A model generated the notes under the pieces. It was not told the DNA's origin. It ran no database searches and saw only the letters and a program-made list of their open reading frames with translations. Below are positions 21,232 through 30,135 of a stretch of 36,122 nucleotides of DNA, one piece after another. Every line of letters begins with the position of its first letter. The first letter of the stretch is position 1. The translations under genes and the position numbers were made by a program. Source of the stretch: Bacteroidales bacterium (GTDB lineage: Bacteria > Bacteroidota > Bacteroidia > Bacteroidales > UBA932); assembly GCA_017412645.1 (NCBI GenBank), contig JAFPWX010000024.1:1-36122 (forward strand), written 5' to 3'.

Positions 21232-23472
21232 ATGCAAGTACTGAAATTCGGCGGATCGTCGGTTGCGAACGCCACCAATATTTCGAGGGTTCTCGACATC
21301 GTGGGAGCCGCGGCGAAGAAGGGTCGCGTGATGCTCATCTGCTCGGCCATCAAGGGCTGCACGGACGAGCTGCTGGCGCTGGCCCGCCTGGCAGAGCGGC
21401 AGCAGGTAGAGGCGTTGGTGGAACTGGCAGGAGCCGACAGTGCCGGCGCAGCCAGCAGGGACTCGGAAGCCCTGCAGTTCGCGGAGAAGGTCCGCGACCT
21501 GAAGGCCCGTCATCTGGATATCATCCGCCGTCTTTTCACCGGAGCCGAGAGGGCCGAGGCGGAAGCGGAATGCCATTCTCTCTTCGCGGAGATGGCGGCG
21601 TCGCCCGCCGACGAAATGGTGACCTTCGGCGAAATCTTCTCCACCCGCATCATCGCCCGCAAGCTCGCCTGCGACGGGGTGATGACCAAGTGGCTGGACT
21701 CCCGCATCCTGGTGATTAAAGACAATCAGAACCTGACCTATAATAATATCTCCGCAGCCGTCGCCCTGAATCCCGACGTGCAGGTGTTCGTGGCGCCCGG
21801 CTTCATCGCCAGCACTTACGAAGGCAAGCGCACCACCCTGGGCCGCGGAGGCAGCGACCTTTCCGCGAGTATCTTCGCGGCGGCCCTGCAGGCGGATGAC
21901 CTCCAGATCTGGACGGATGTCCCCGGCATCATGACCGCCAACCCGAAGGACGTGCCGGAGGCGCATACGGTTCCGGAGATGTCGTACCGGGCCGCCCTTG
22001 ACATGGCGTCGGCCGGAGCGAAGGTGCTCTACGCCCCCAGCGTGCAGCCCGCCATGGACGCCGGGATCGCCATACGCATCCTCAACACCTTTGAGCCGGA
22101 GAATCCGGGAACGGTGGTGAGCTCCCAGACTGGAGCTGGCTGGACGGGAGTGGCAAGCATGACGGACGATACCGCCGGCGAAGCGCTCCTCACTCTGGTT
22201 GGCGAAACCCCGACCGACGGAAAAGCGGCAGCGGAAAGGGTGCAGAGGTGCCTGCGCAAGGCTGGAATCAAGACTCTGAACGCCTCTTCCGACGGCAGGA
22301 ATGTGCACGCGGGCGTGAAGGCTTCGGTGGAGAATGCGGCGCTCTGCGCCATCCACCGGGAGTTCTTCGAGAACGCGCCGGAAAGCGTCATCAACCTGTA
22401 TGTAGCCGGTTACGGCGCAGTGGGCAAGGCGTTCGTGGAGCTGCTGGAGAGCAGCGGTGCCGATATCGCCGCCCGCAGCGGACGAGTGCTGAGGATAGCT
22501 GGCATCGCCAATAGCCGGGAGTTTGTGATGGGGCCCTTGCATAATCGGCCAAAAACGTCAGACCCCCTGGCAAAATTCGAGGGGGGTCTGTCAAAATCGG
22601 CCAAAAACGCAGGGGCAGGCAGCGATTTTGTGGCCGCGGTGAAGGCGGAGGCGCCGAGAGGCAGCATCTTCGTGGACCTGACAGACAGTGAGACGATCTG
22701 GCAGGAGTACGTTGGGCTGCTTCGCGAGGGAATCAATATAGTGAGTTCGAACCGGCGCTCGTTCGCAGTGCCGTATGCGGACTACGCCGCGATCATGGCG
22801 GCTGCGGCCGAAAATGGCTGCTTCGTACGGCACGAGACAACGGTGGGCAGTGCCCTGCCGATGCTCGGGAGCATGTCGGCCAGTGCTAACGCGGGTGAGG
22901 AGATCGTGAGCATCGAGGCGGTGGTGAGCTGCACCCTCAACAGCATCCTGAGTTCGTACGCACGTTATCCCGGCAGCTTCGCGCAGACGGTGCGCCGCGC
23001 CCAGGAAGAGGGGCTGACGGAGGCGGACCCGAGGGTGGACCTCGCGGGCAGGGACGCCCTCCGCAAGCTTCTCATTCTTGCCCGCGAGGCGGGGATACCG
23101 CTGGAAGAGGAGGATGTGCGGATCGTCCCGGCTGTGCCGGAAAAGCTGCTGGCACTGCCGCTGCCGGAATTCTACGAAGCGCTGGAAAAGCTCGAACCGG
23201 CCTTCGATGCTGCCGAAAAGGCCGCTGCGCACTCCCAGTGCCGTCAGAGGTTCCTCGCCAGCGTCGTCCGGGATCCCAAGGCTCCGCTTGGGTATCGCGC
23301 TGAAATCGCCATACAGAATGTTCCCCGTTCGCATCCCGCCTTCCGTATCCTCGGAAGCGAGAACGCTGTTATCCTGCGCACCACGCTGCATCCGGATCCG
23401 CTGCTCATCCAGGGCCCGGGAGAAGGAGCGCGAATGGCTGCAGGAAGCATCTTAAATGAGATTTTGAAATGA
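21232..23472 (+). CDS. thrA: Bifunctional aspartokinase / homoserine dehydrogenase
   Basis: Catalyses the first step (aspartate phosphorylation) and third step (aspartate semialdehyde reduction) of the Thr/Met/Lys pathway. The 746 residues begin with the kinase motif VLKFGGSSVAN and include TTLGRGGSDLSA (about 201-212) and the end of the kinase at about residue 300. A short regulatory segment follows, then the dehydrogenase from about 385 (LYVAGYGAVGKAFVELL) with VGSALPMLGSM and LTEADPRVDLAGRDALRKLLILARE. It is ~70 residues shorter than E. coli ThrA (820), mainly between kinase and dehydrogenase. That suggests loss of one of two ACT domains. A palindromic element lies in frame at about residues 438-460. 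Coupled to asd by ATGA. Confidence 0.95.
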   Translation: MQVLKFGGSSVANATNISRVLDIVGAAAKKGRVMLICSAIKGCTDELLALARLAERQQVEALVELAGADSAGAASRDSEALQFAEKVRDLKARHLDIIRRLFTGAERAEAEAECHSLFAEMAASPADEMVTFGEIFSTRIIARKLACDGVMTKWLDSRILVIKDNQNLTYNNISAAVALNPDVQVFVAPGFIASTYEGKRTTLGRGGSDLSASIFAAALQADDLQIWTDVPGIMTANPKDVPEAHTVPEMSYRAALDMASAGAKVLYAPSVQPAMDAGIAIRILNTFEPENPGTVVSSQTGAGWTGVASMTDDTAGEALLTLVGETPTDGKAAAERVQRCLRKAGIKTLNASSDGRNVHAGVKASVENAALCAIHREFFENAPESVINLYVAGYGAVGKAFVELLESSGADIAARSGRVLRIAGIANSREFVMGPLHNRPKTSDPLAKFEGGLSKSAKNAGAGSDFVAAVKAEAPRGSIFVDLTDSETIWQEYVGLLREGINIVSSNRRSFAVPYADYAAIMAAAAENGCFVRHETTVGSALPMLGSMSASANAGEEIVSIEAVVSCTLNSILSSYARYPGSFAQTVRRAQEEGLTEADPRVDLAGRDALRKLLILAREAGIPLEEEDVRIVPAVPEKLLALPLPEFYEALEKLEPAFDAAEKAAAHSQCRQRFLASVVRDPKAPLGYRAEIAIQNVPRSHPAFRILGSENAVILRTTLHPDPLLIQGPGEGARMAAGSILNEILK
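22543..22609. repeat. Palindromic repeat element inside thrA
   Basis: AATCGGCCAAAAACG occurs at 22543-22557 and again at 22595-22609 (52 bp apart). Between the copies is a 9-bp perfect stem CAGACCCCC/GGGGGTCTG (22559-22567, 22582-22590) with a 14-nt loop. The reading frame continues through it as NRPKTSDPLAKFEGGLSKSAKNA, in a variable surface segment of the dehydrogenase. Confidence 0.75.
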
Positions 23473-24560
23473 AAGTCGCTGTCGTAGGGGCCACCGGCCT
23501 CGTTGGTACAAGAATGTTGGAAGTGCTGCAGGAGCGGCATTTTCCGGTAGACGAACTGCTGCCCGTGGCTTCGGAGAAGTCGGTCGGCAAGAAGGTCGTT
23601 TTCGGCGGCCGCGAGTGGACGGTCCTTTCGGCCGATGATGCCATCGCCGCCAAGCCTCAGCTGGCACTCTTCTCAGCCGGCGGAGGAACGTCTTCCGAGT
23701 TGGCACCGAAGTTCGCCGCCGTTGGATGCCGAGTTGTTGACAACTCGTCTTTCTGGCGCATGGACCCGACGAAGAAACTGGTGGTGCCGGAGATTAACGG
23801 CGACGTGCTGGGGCCGGACGACTGGATTATCGCCAATCCCAACTGCTCCACCATACAGATGGTGCTGCCCCTCGCGCCGACACATAAAGAGTTGGGTATC
23901 AAGAGAATAGTGGTTTCCACTTACCAGAGCGTGACGGGTACGGGCTACAAGGCCATCGCCCAGATGAACACCGAGCGCGAGCTTGCGGAGAAGGAGCGCG
24001 CTAAGGCTTCCGAGGCCGCGGGATCCGCCGACAGCGCCTCGGGTTCCGCCGGCATGCTCGCTCCCGCTACCGCCCTGCCGCATTGGGGCTCCTACCCCGC
24101 CGTCTACCCGTATCCCATCGACCAGAACATCCTTCCTCACATCGACTCTTTCCTCGAGAACGGCTACACCAAGGAGGAGATGAAGATGGTGAACGAGACG
24201 AAGAAGATCCTTCGGGACGACTCCATCGCCGTGACCGCCACCACCGTCCGCGTGCCGGTGCAGGGCGGGCACTCCGAGAGCATCAACGTGGAGACGCTGA
24301 AGCCGTTCACCGTGGAGCAGCTGCGCTCCCTCATGGCCTCGCAGCCGGGAGTGGTGGTGCAGGACGACCCGTCGCGTAATATTTACCCGATGCCTCTCTA
24401 CGCATGGGGTCGCAATGAGGTGTTCGTCGGCCGTATCAGGCGAGACTTTACCGTGGAGAACGGATTCAATTTCTGGTGCGTGAGCGACAATATCCGCAAG
24501 GGAGCAGCCACCAACGCCGTGCAGATTGCCGAATTGCTTCTAAAGAAAGGACTTATATGA
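23469..24560 (+). CDS. asd: Aspartate-semialdehyde dehydrogenase
   Basis: Reduces aspartyl phosphate made by ThrA to the semialdehyde used for Thr, Met and Lys/diaminopimelate. The 363-residue protein has the NADPH loop VAVVGATGLVGTRML (3-17), the catalytic Cys in NPNCSTIQM (C126), and the His in VPVQGGHSESINVE (H268). It is longer than the usual ~335-340 because of an Ala/Ser/Gly-rich insertion at about 177-203, where the family has a short loop before YPYPI. It shares ATGA overlaps with thrA before and the transporter after, so the three form one translational unit. Confidence 0.96.
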   Translation: MKVAVVGATGLVGTRMLEVLQERHFPVDELLPVASEKSVGKKVVFGGREWTVLSADDAIAAKPQLALFSAGGGTSSELAPKFAAVGCRVVDNSSFWRMDPTKKLVVPEINGDVLGPDDWIIANPNCSTIQMVLPLAPTHKELGIKRIVVSTYQSVTGTGYKAIAQMNTERELAEKERAKASEAAGSADSASGSAGMLAPATALPHWGSYPAVYPYPIDQNILPHIDSFLENGYTKEEMKMVNETKKILRDDSIAVTATTVRVPVQGGHSESINVETLKPFTVEQLRSLMASQPGVVVQDDPSRNIYPMPLYAWGRNEVFVGRIRRDFTVENGFNFWCVSDNIRKGAATNAVQIAELLLKKGLI

Positions 24561-25468
24561 CACAGAAAAAACACAACTGGCTGCTGTATGCCCTGATAAC
24601 CATGATTACCTGGGGTGTATGGATGACGTTCTCGGATCCCACCCTGGGGCAGATCTATCTCGGTGTTCTGAGCGACTTCCCTTCCGAGATGGTGTATGTG
24701 ATCTGGGCGCTTTCGATGATTCCATGCGCGCTGTTCGCACTGAATAACATCAAGTGGAAGTTGGACGTTCGGCCGAAGACCGTGGCTCTGAGTATGGGTG
24801 TCGGGTTGCTGGGAGCCGGCGGACAGCTGGTGCTGTTCCTCGCGCTTAAGTATGCGCCGTCCTATCTGGTGATGCCGATGATTTCCGTGGCGCCTATCGT
24901 TACCGTGCTGCTGTCGGCCACCATCCTTAAGGAGAAGGTTTCTAAGTTGGGCATTCTGGGCATAGTGCTGGCATTCGTGGCAATCATTTGCTTCGCGATG
25001 CCGAGCGACACCGAAGGCAGCGCCCATGGCTGGCTCTGGATAGTGCTGGCCGCGGTGGTGTTCATCTGCTGGGGTATCCAGGCTTTCGTGATGAAGCTCG
25101 CCAACAACCACACTCCCGACGCCGAAAGTGTGTTCGTTTATATGGCGATCGCGGCTGTGGTGCTCATTCCAGTGGCCTTCCTGCTGAAATCGCCCGCCGC
25201 CCTGGCCGCCTATGGCTGGGCCGTTCCTATGAAAGTTTTCTTCGTGCAGATTCTCAACGCCATCGGCGCGTTCACTCTGGTATACGCCAACCGTTACGGC
25301 AAGGCCATGGTCATCGCCCCGCTGGCAGACGCCTGCTCGCCGGTGATCTGCTGCCTTCTTTCGATAGTGCTGCTGCTCATCGCGCACATGAACGCCCTGC
25401 CCTCCGTGTGGCAGATCTGCGGCATGGTGGCAGCCATCAGCTGCGTGCTGATTTTCTCGAGAGAGTAA
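24557..25468 (+). CDS. EamA/DMT-family transporter
   Basis: A 303-residue membrane protein with about ten hydrophobic helices in two halves (first MTQKKHNWLLYALITMITWGVWMTF), the layout of the drug/metabolite transporter superfamily (EamA). The sequence LKYAPSYLVMPMISVAPIVTVLLSATILKEKV is typical of the first repeat. The start at 24557 overlaps the asd stop. Because it is translationally coupled to thrA-asd, export of threonine, homoserine or another aspartate-family product is a reasonable guess, but substrate cannot be read from sequence. Confidence 0.88.
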   Translation: MTQKKHNWLLYALITMITWGVWMTFSDPTLGQIYLGVLSDFPSEMVYVIWALSMIPCALFALNNIKWKLDVRPKTVALSMGVGLLGAGGQLVLFLALKYAPSYLVMPMISVAPIVTVLLSATILKEKVSKLGILGIVLAFVAIICFAMPSDTEGSAHGWLWIVLAAVVFICWGIQAFVMKLANNHTPDAESVFVYMAIAAVVLIPVAFLLKSPAALAAYGWAVPMKVFFVQILNAIGAFTLVYANRYGKAMVIAPLADACSPVICCLLSIVLLLIAHMNALPSVWQICGMVAAISCVLIFSRE

Positions 25469-25489
25469 CTGTTATTTAAGGATACTGGT

Positions 25490-25954
25490 ATGAAAAGGGT
25501 TGTTTTTCTTTTAGTGCTTTTGCTTCTTTCGACATTTAGCGCCTTTGGGCAATATGCAAGTTCTGAACCCGTGGATTATTCTCAGACGCGTGAATACAAA
25601 CTGGCCAAGACTGCGTATTACAGCGGCATTGCTGTCTTTTGCGTAGGAGCCGCTTCGTGGGTTACCGGAAGCATTATGACCACAGTGGAAATGAATCGTT
25701 ATACCAACAATCACCTCACTACCGGAACGGCAGAAGAAATTATCTCGCTAAACAATGAAGCCAAACAACAACCGGAGTATAAAAGAGCCGCTACAATCCA
25801 AACAGTAGGCTTTGTTGCTACCGTTGCCGGTATTGGAGTGTCTTTGCTAGGTAAAAGAAAAATCAAAAAAATCGAGAATGCTGCCGGAGAAACTGTTGCC
25901 ACTTTAGGTTACGGTTTTACAGGAAGCGGCATACAGTTGGCTTTATCTTTCTGA
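25490..25954 (+). CDS. Small exported membrane protein of unknown function
   Basis: A 154-residue protein with a signal peptide (MKRVVFLLVLLLLSTFSAFG, cleavage likely after G21 region) and two further hydrophobic segments (about 48-66 GIAVFCVGAASWVTGSIM and about 108-124 VGFVATVAGIGVSLLG), then a basic patch KRKIKKIEN. I do not recognise the family. Similar small proteins with paired membrane helices are common in Bacteroidales. It is more AT-rich than its neighbours. It lies 21 bp after the transporter gene, and its 3' end overlaps the convergent lplA by 12 bp. Confidence 0.75.
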   Translation: MKRVVFLLVLLLLSTFSAFGQYASSEPVDYSQTREYKLAKTAYYSGIAVFCVGAASWVTGSIMTTVEMNRYTNNHLTTGTAEEIISLNNEAKQQPEYKRAATIQTVGFVATVAGIGVSLLGKRKIKKIENAAGETVATLGYGFTGSGIQLALSF

Positions 25955-26650
25955 TTTCATTATCCACTCCTCCGAGGCGAATTTGGAGGAGGCGAGAGTG
26001 TCGATGGACGCGAAATCGGCTGCCGAAAGCCGGATTTCCGCTCCGTCGGCACTTTTCAGATATTCGTGCAGCGCGGCTTCGACTGCGTCCAGCGAGGCAA
26101 ACTGCGGGAGATAGTCACGGACATTGGTTACGCGGCTACGGACCGAAGCGACACCTTTAAGGTTCAGCTTCGACGAGCCTTCGACATTGAGGGCGGCGGT
26201 GAGGGTATCGATATCCACATTATACATAAGGGTGCCGTGCACGAGCTCGCGGTTATGCCAGACGCTGCGGGCGTAGCCGGAGATTTTGCGGCCTTCCACG
26301 AAAATATCGTTGCGGCCGGAGAGTTCTGCCGGGAGACCGAGGGACTGAAGGGCCTCCGCAAAGAGGTCCGGGGAGACGGTGCCGATCGGCCCGGCAAAGC
26401 TGTAGTTGAGGTTCTGGAGGTCGTGGTAGACGGCGCCGCCTCCCGTGACGCGGCGGGCGAGCTTGATTCCGTTTTGACGGAGATATTCGAGGTTGACCTC
26501 CTGCGCCGCCACCTGGTTATGGCCGATGATGACCGACGGCTCGTTGCGCCATAGGCGGAAGACGGGTTCGGAAGGGCCGCATTGCAGCAGCCACTCGTCG
26601 AACGCCATGTTCCACCATGGGTTGGTGCAAGGGATGTCGTAGTAATTCAT
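25943..26650 (-). CDS. lplA: Lipoate-protein ligase A family protein
   Basis: Attaches lipoate to 2-oxoacid dehydrogenase E2 and glycine cleavage H proteins. The 235-residue protein has the BPL/LplA catalytic fold: IIGHNQ (41-46), RRVTGGGAVYHD (66-77), LNYSF, and GRNDIFVEGRKISG with K122, the catalytic lysine. It ends before the small C-terminal accessory domain of E. coli LplA, so a separate domain or a transferase role (LipM-like) is possible. The start at 26650 is preferred because the frame upstream overlaps the M20 gene and is Ser/Pro-rich junk. It follows the M20 gene by 13 bp. Confidence 0.9.
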   Translation of the reverse strand: MNYYDIPCTNPWWNMAFDEWLLQCGPSEPVFRLWRNEPSVIIGHNQVAAQEVNLEYLRQNGIKLARRVTGGGAVYHDLQNLNYSFAGPIGTVSPDLFAEALQSLGLPAELSGRNDIFVEGRKISGYARSVWHNRELVHGTLMYNVDIDTLTAALNVEGSSKLNLKGVASVRSRVTNVRDYLPQFASLDAVEAALHEYLKSADGAEIRLSAADFASIDTLASSKFASEEWIMKSER

Positions 26651-26663
26651 GCGGAAGGGTTTG

Positions 26664-27719
26664 CTACTTCTGGAGCGCCTTGAACATCGCCACGTAGCGC
26701 TCGGCGGCGGCGGCGAGTTCGGCAAGGGAGACCTGTTCGTCGGGCCGATGGGCGAAGCGTATGCTGCCGGCTCCGCAGATGGCGCGGTGCTCGAAGTTTG
26801 TGAGATGCGGTGCATCCGAGCCGAACGATGCCGGCGCAGCCTCGAAGCCCGGGATGGTGAACCAGCGCGACGGAGTGTCGCCGCCGATTTCCTTCACGTC
26901 CGCTCCTCCCTCGGCGGCCAGACGCTTGACTTCTCCCGCCACGCGGCCGTCCGAAAGGAAGGTTGTGCGGAAGTAGAGGCGGCAGCGGAGTTCGGGGCTG
27001 AGCACGTTCTGGGCGTTGTCGCTATGCAGGCGACCGATATTCCAGGTGGTGGGACCGAGTTCTGGGTCGGTGCCAAAGTCTACGGCGCGAAGAGAGTTCA
27101 CAAAATCCACGAATGAATCGATCGCGCTATGGCCGAACTGCGGGTAGCCGCTATGGAAGGCCTCGCCATGGAAGACGAGTTCGAATGCCTTGGTACCCTT
27201 GCAGGCCGATACCATCTTACCTTCGGTGGGCTCGCCGATAATAAGATAGGGGGCGCGGAAATCCGTTTTGGCGAAGGCCTTGGCTCCCCAGGAGCCGGTT
27301 TCCTCGCCGCTCAGCAGTAGGAGGCCGAAACCGTCGAGCCCCTCGGCGGCCAGCTGGCGGCACGCGGCATAAAGGGCGACGATCTGGCCTTTGGCATCGC
27401 ACGCCCCGCGGCCGAATACCATCTCACCCGCAACAGTCGGAGGAATGTACGGTGGAACGGTGTCCATGTGGGTGCAGAACACCACGCGGGGTTCGCCCCA
27501 GGAGAAAAGGAGGTTGCGACCGCCTTCCGGGACGTCCCAGGACTGGACTCGGGGGCACACAGCGGGTTCGGGACCAGAACCTGCAGCGGAGCCGGCAGCG
27601 CCTCCTGACACCGGACCGGCCAGGGCCTTCTCCAGATAATCCGCAAGAGGCTTTTCGGCTCCGCTGGTGGAGTCGAAGCTGAGGATATCCAAGAATAGTT
27701 TGCGGTCGATTGCAGCCAT
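26664..27719 (-). CDS. M20-family metallopeptidase/deacylase (ArgE/DapE-like)
   Basis: A 351-residue di-zinc amidohydrolase. Metal ligands and catalytic residues are visible: THMDTVPP (H84, D86), GRGACDAKGQ (D108), SGEETGS (E139, E140), GEPTEG and a late His. A dimerisation domain lies at about 165-270. The family includes acetylornithine deacetylase, succinyl-DAP desuccinylase and, in Bacteroidota, acetylcitrulline deacetylase. The substrate is not decided by the sequence, though the overall length and GEPTEGK are ArgE-like. An insertion GPVSGGAAGSAAGSGPEP (35-52) interrupts the N-terminal domain. ATG at 27719 is chosen over a TTG at 27749. Confidence 0.88.
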   Translation of the reverse strand: MAAIDRKLFLDILSFDSTSGAEKPLADYLEKALAGPVSGGAAGSAAGSGPEPAVCPRVQSWDVPEGGRNLLFSWGEPRVVFCTHMDTVPPYIPPTVAGEMVFGRGACDAKGQIVALYAACRQLAAEGLDGFGLLLLSGEETGSWGAKAFAKTDFRAPYLIIGEPTEGKMVSACKGTKAFELVFHGEAFHSGYPQFGHSAIDSFVDFVNSLRAVDFGTDPELGPTTWNIGRLHSDNAQNVLSPELRCRLYFRTTFLSDGRVAGEVKRLAAEGGADVKEIGGDTPSRWFTIPGFEAAPASFGSDAPHLTNFEHRAICGAGSIRFAHRPDEQVSLAELAAAAERYVAMFKALQK

Positions 27720-27762
27720 ATCGGTCTGGGGATTAAAGGCGCCGGTCAAAAAAGACTATGCG

Positions 27763-28524
27763 TTAAATCTGAGCGAAAGTGATCAGGTAAATCGCCGCGG
27801 CAAAGGCAGCGCCGCAAAGGGGAGCCAGCGCGGGAATCCAGCTGTAGCCCCAGCCGCTGTTGCGCTTGCCCTTGATGGGCAGGATGGCGTGGGCCAGACG
27901 CGGGGAGAGGTCACGGGCGGGGTTCATGGCGTAGCCGGTGGTGGCGCCGAGCGACATGCCCAGCGACATAATGACCGCCGTCACGGGGAATGCGCCCACA
28001 CCGCCGAGGCCTACCGGAACGCCGCCCACCGCAGCCACGTTGCCGCGGGAGCCAAGGGCCATGATGAGGAACACCAGCACGAAGGTGGCGATGAACTCGC
28101 TGAAGAAGTTGATAGGCTTATGCTCGATGGCAGGCATGGTGCAGAAGCAGCCGAGCATGCCGTCGGGATTGTCGGCAGTGGCGGCAAAGTGGTCAGCGTA
28201 GAAGGCGTACACCAGCACCGCACCGGCGAAGCCGCCGAGCATCTGGGCCACCACGTAGGGCAGCACGTCGCCCCATGGGAAGAGGCCGCCGAGGGCGAGG
28301 CCGAGCGAAACTGCCGGGTTCAGATGGGCGCCGCTGTAGGGACCGGCGATGAACACGCCCGCCATGACTGCGAATCCCCATCCAAGGGTTATGACTATCC
28401 AGCCGGCGCCCTGAGCCTTGCTCTTATTGAGAGTGCAGGCGGCGCAGACTCCGTCTCCAAGGAGCACCAGTGCGAGGGTGCCCAGGAACTCGAAGACGCA
28501 TTTCATGAAAAGACTAACTTCCAT
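27763..28524 (-). CDS. glpF: Glycerol facilitator (MIP family)
   Basis: A channel for glycerol across the inner membrane. The 253-residue protein has six hydrophobic helices and both half-helix motifs: HLNPA (68-71) and MNPARD (200-205). Asp after NPAR in the second motif marks the glycerol branch rather than water-only aquaporins, and SPR follows it. It is 11 bp after glpK, so the kinase that traps the imported glycerol is made with it. Confidence 0.94.
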   Translation of the reverse strand: MEVSLFMKCVFEFLGTLALVLLGDGVCAACTLNKSKAQGAGWIVITLGWGFAVMAGVFIAGPYSGAHLNPAVSLGLALGGLFPWGDVLPYVVAQMLGGFAGAVLVYAFYADHFAATADNPDGMLGCFCTMPAIEHKPINFFSEFIATFVLVFLIMALGSRGNVAAVGGVPVGLGGVGAFPVTAVIMSLGMSLGATTGYAMNPARDLSPRLAHAILPIKGKRNSGWGYSWIPALAPLCGAAFAAAIYLITFAQI

Positions 28525-28535
28525 AGTATTCCTTA

Positions 28536-30017
28536 TTAATTCTTTTTACCGGATAAAGTTCTGCCGACGGCGTCTGCCCAGCCGGCCTTTTCGGCATCGC
28601 GCTGGGCCTGCGGGTTGAATTCAGTCTCGGCCTTCCAGTAGCGGCGGATTTCGTCGACACTCTTCCAATAACCCACTGCCAGACCGGCCAGGTAGGCCGC
28701 TCCCTCAGCGGTAGTTTCGGTGATCTGCGGACGGACGACGCGGGTGCCGAGCACGTCGGCCTGGAACTGCATGAGCAGGTTGTTGCGGGACGCGCCGCCG
28801 TCTACCTTGAGGGTACCGAGGTGTACGCCGGCGTCTTTCTCCATTGCCTGAGCGATATCCATGGTCTGGAAGGCTATGCCTTCGAGGGCTGCGCGGGCGA
28901 TGTGGGCGGCAGTGGTGCCGCGGGTGATACCGCAGACGGTGCCCTTGGCGTAGGGATCCCAGTACGGGGCGCCGAGGCCGGTGAGGGCCGGCACAAAGTA
29001 GACGCCGCCGTTGTCGGGCACGGACAGTGCCAGTGCCTCAACCTCCGACGAACTCTTGATGATGCCGAGGCCGTCGCGCAGCCACTGCACCACGCTGCCG
29101 CCGACGAAGATGGAGCCTTCGAGGGCGTAGTCGACCTTGTCGCCAATCTTCCAGGCGATGGTGGTGAGGAGGTTGTTGCGGATCATGATGGGCTTGCTGC
29201 CGGTGTTCATGAGGAGGAAGCAGCCGGTGCCGTAGGTGTTCTTGATGTCGCCCGGGGTGGTGCACATCTGCCCGAAGAGGGCGGCCTGCTGATCACCCGC
29301 GATGCCGGCGATTGGCACTTCGTGGGCGAAGATGGTGGTTTTCGTGTGGCCGTAGATTTCGGAAGACGCCGCCACGCGCGGAAGCATGCTCTCGGGGATG
29401 CCGAAGAAGTCCAGCAGCTCCTTGTCCCACTCCAGCGTGTGGATATTGAAGATCATGGTACGCGAGGCGTTGGAGACGTCGGTCACGTGCACCTCACCGC
29501 GGGTGAGGTTCCACACCAGCCAGCTGTCGACCGTACCGAAACGGAGCTCTCCGCGCTTGGCCTTTTCGGCTGCGCCGGGGACGTTGCGGAGTATCCAGCG
29601 TATCTTGGTGGCGGAGAAATACGGGTCCGGAATGAGGCCGGTCTTTTCGCGAATCTTCAGGGCCATTTCCGGGGAGATGCCTTCGCAGAACTCGCTGGTT
29701 CGGCGGTCCTGCCAGACGATGGCGTTGCACACCGGCTCGCCGGTTGCGGCATCCCAGACGATGGTGGTTTCCCTCTGGTTGGTGATGCCTATGGCCGCGA
29801 TGTCGAGGCCGTTTATGTCCATCTTGGTAATGGCTTCCGCGATGACGGAGGCCTCGCTGGACCAGATGTCTTTAGGGTCGTGCTCGACCCAGCCCGGACG
29901 GGGGAAATGCTGGGGGAATTCCTTTTGTGCTACGCTTCTGATGTTGCCTTCGTGGTCGAAGACTATGGCTCTCGAGGAGCTGGTTCCCTGATCCAGGGCG
30001 AGGATAAATTTTTCCAT
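28536..30017 (-). CDS. glpK: Glycerol kinase
   Basis: Phosphorylates glycerol to glycerol 3-phosphate with ATP. The 493-residue FGGY-family protein has [16 protein letters not shown] (phosphate 1, about 6-21), WQDRRT, the GVVQ-type segment [34 protein letters not shown], and the C-terminal [21 protein letters not shown] at 30017 matches the family start. A minus-strand TACCTTTG box (30035-30042) is 17 nt upstream. No glpD or glpA dehydrogenase gene is in the window. Confidence 0.96.
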   Translation of the reverse strand: MEKFILALDQGTSSSRAIVFDHEGNIRSVAQKEFPQHFPRPGWVEHDPKDIWSSEASVIAEAITKMDINGLDIAAIGITNQRETTIVWDAATGEPVCNAIVWQDRRTSEFCEGISPEMALKIREKTGLIPDPYFSATKIRWILRNVPGAAEKAKRGELRFGTVDSWLVWNLTRGEVHVTDVSNASRTMIFNIHTLEWDKELLDFFGIPESMLPRVAASSEIYGHTKTTIFAHEVPIAGIAGDQQAALFGQMCTTPGDIKNTYGTGCFLLMNTGSKPIMIRNNLLTTIAWKIGDKVDYALEGSIFVGGSVVQWLRDGLGIIKSSSEVEALALSVPDNGGVYFVPALTGLGAPYWDPYAKGTVCGITRGTTAAHIARAALEGIAFQTMDIAQAMEKDAGVHLGTLKVDGGASRNNLLMQFQADVLGTRVVRPQITETTAEGAAYLAGLAVGYWKSVDEIRRYWKAETEFNPQAQRDAEKAGWADAVGRTLSGKKN

Positions 30018-30034
30018 GTCATTAAATATGTAAA

Positions 30035-30042
30035 CAAAGGTA
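30035..30042 (-). promoter_or_regulatory. -7 promoter box for glpK-glpF
   Basis: Minus-strand TACCTTTG fits TAnnTTTG, 17 nt before the glpK ATG. Confidence 0.6.
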
Positions 30043-30135
30043 ACCCTTTTTTCGGAGTTTTTCAACAATAAAAAGGAATCATCGCCCGCGGGGAAGACCC
30101 TGCGGGCGATGAAAAGCGATTCCGGTTATTATGTC

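Noticed and set aside
22543-22609. CRISPR-type repeat-spacer unit in thrA
   Set aside because: Only two repeat copies, the interval is itself a hairpin, and it lies in a coding gene with no cas genes nearby.
22541-22610. Frameshift or assembly error in thrA caused by the palindrome
   Set aside because: The reading frame is open across the whole element and conserved dehydrogenase motifs continue in the same frame on both sides.
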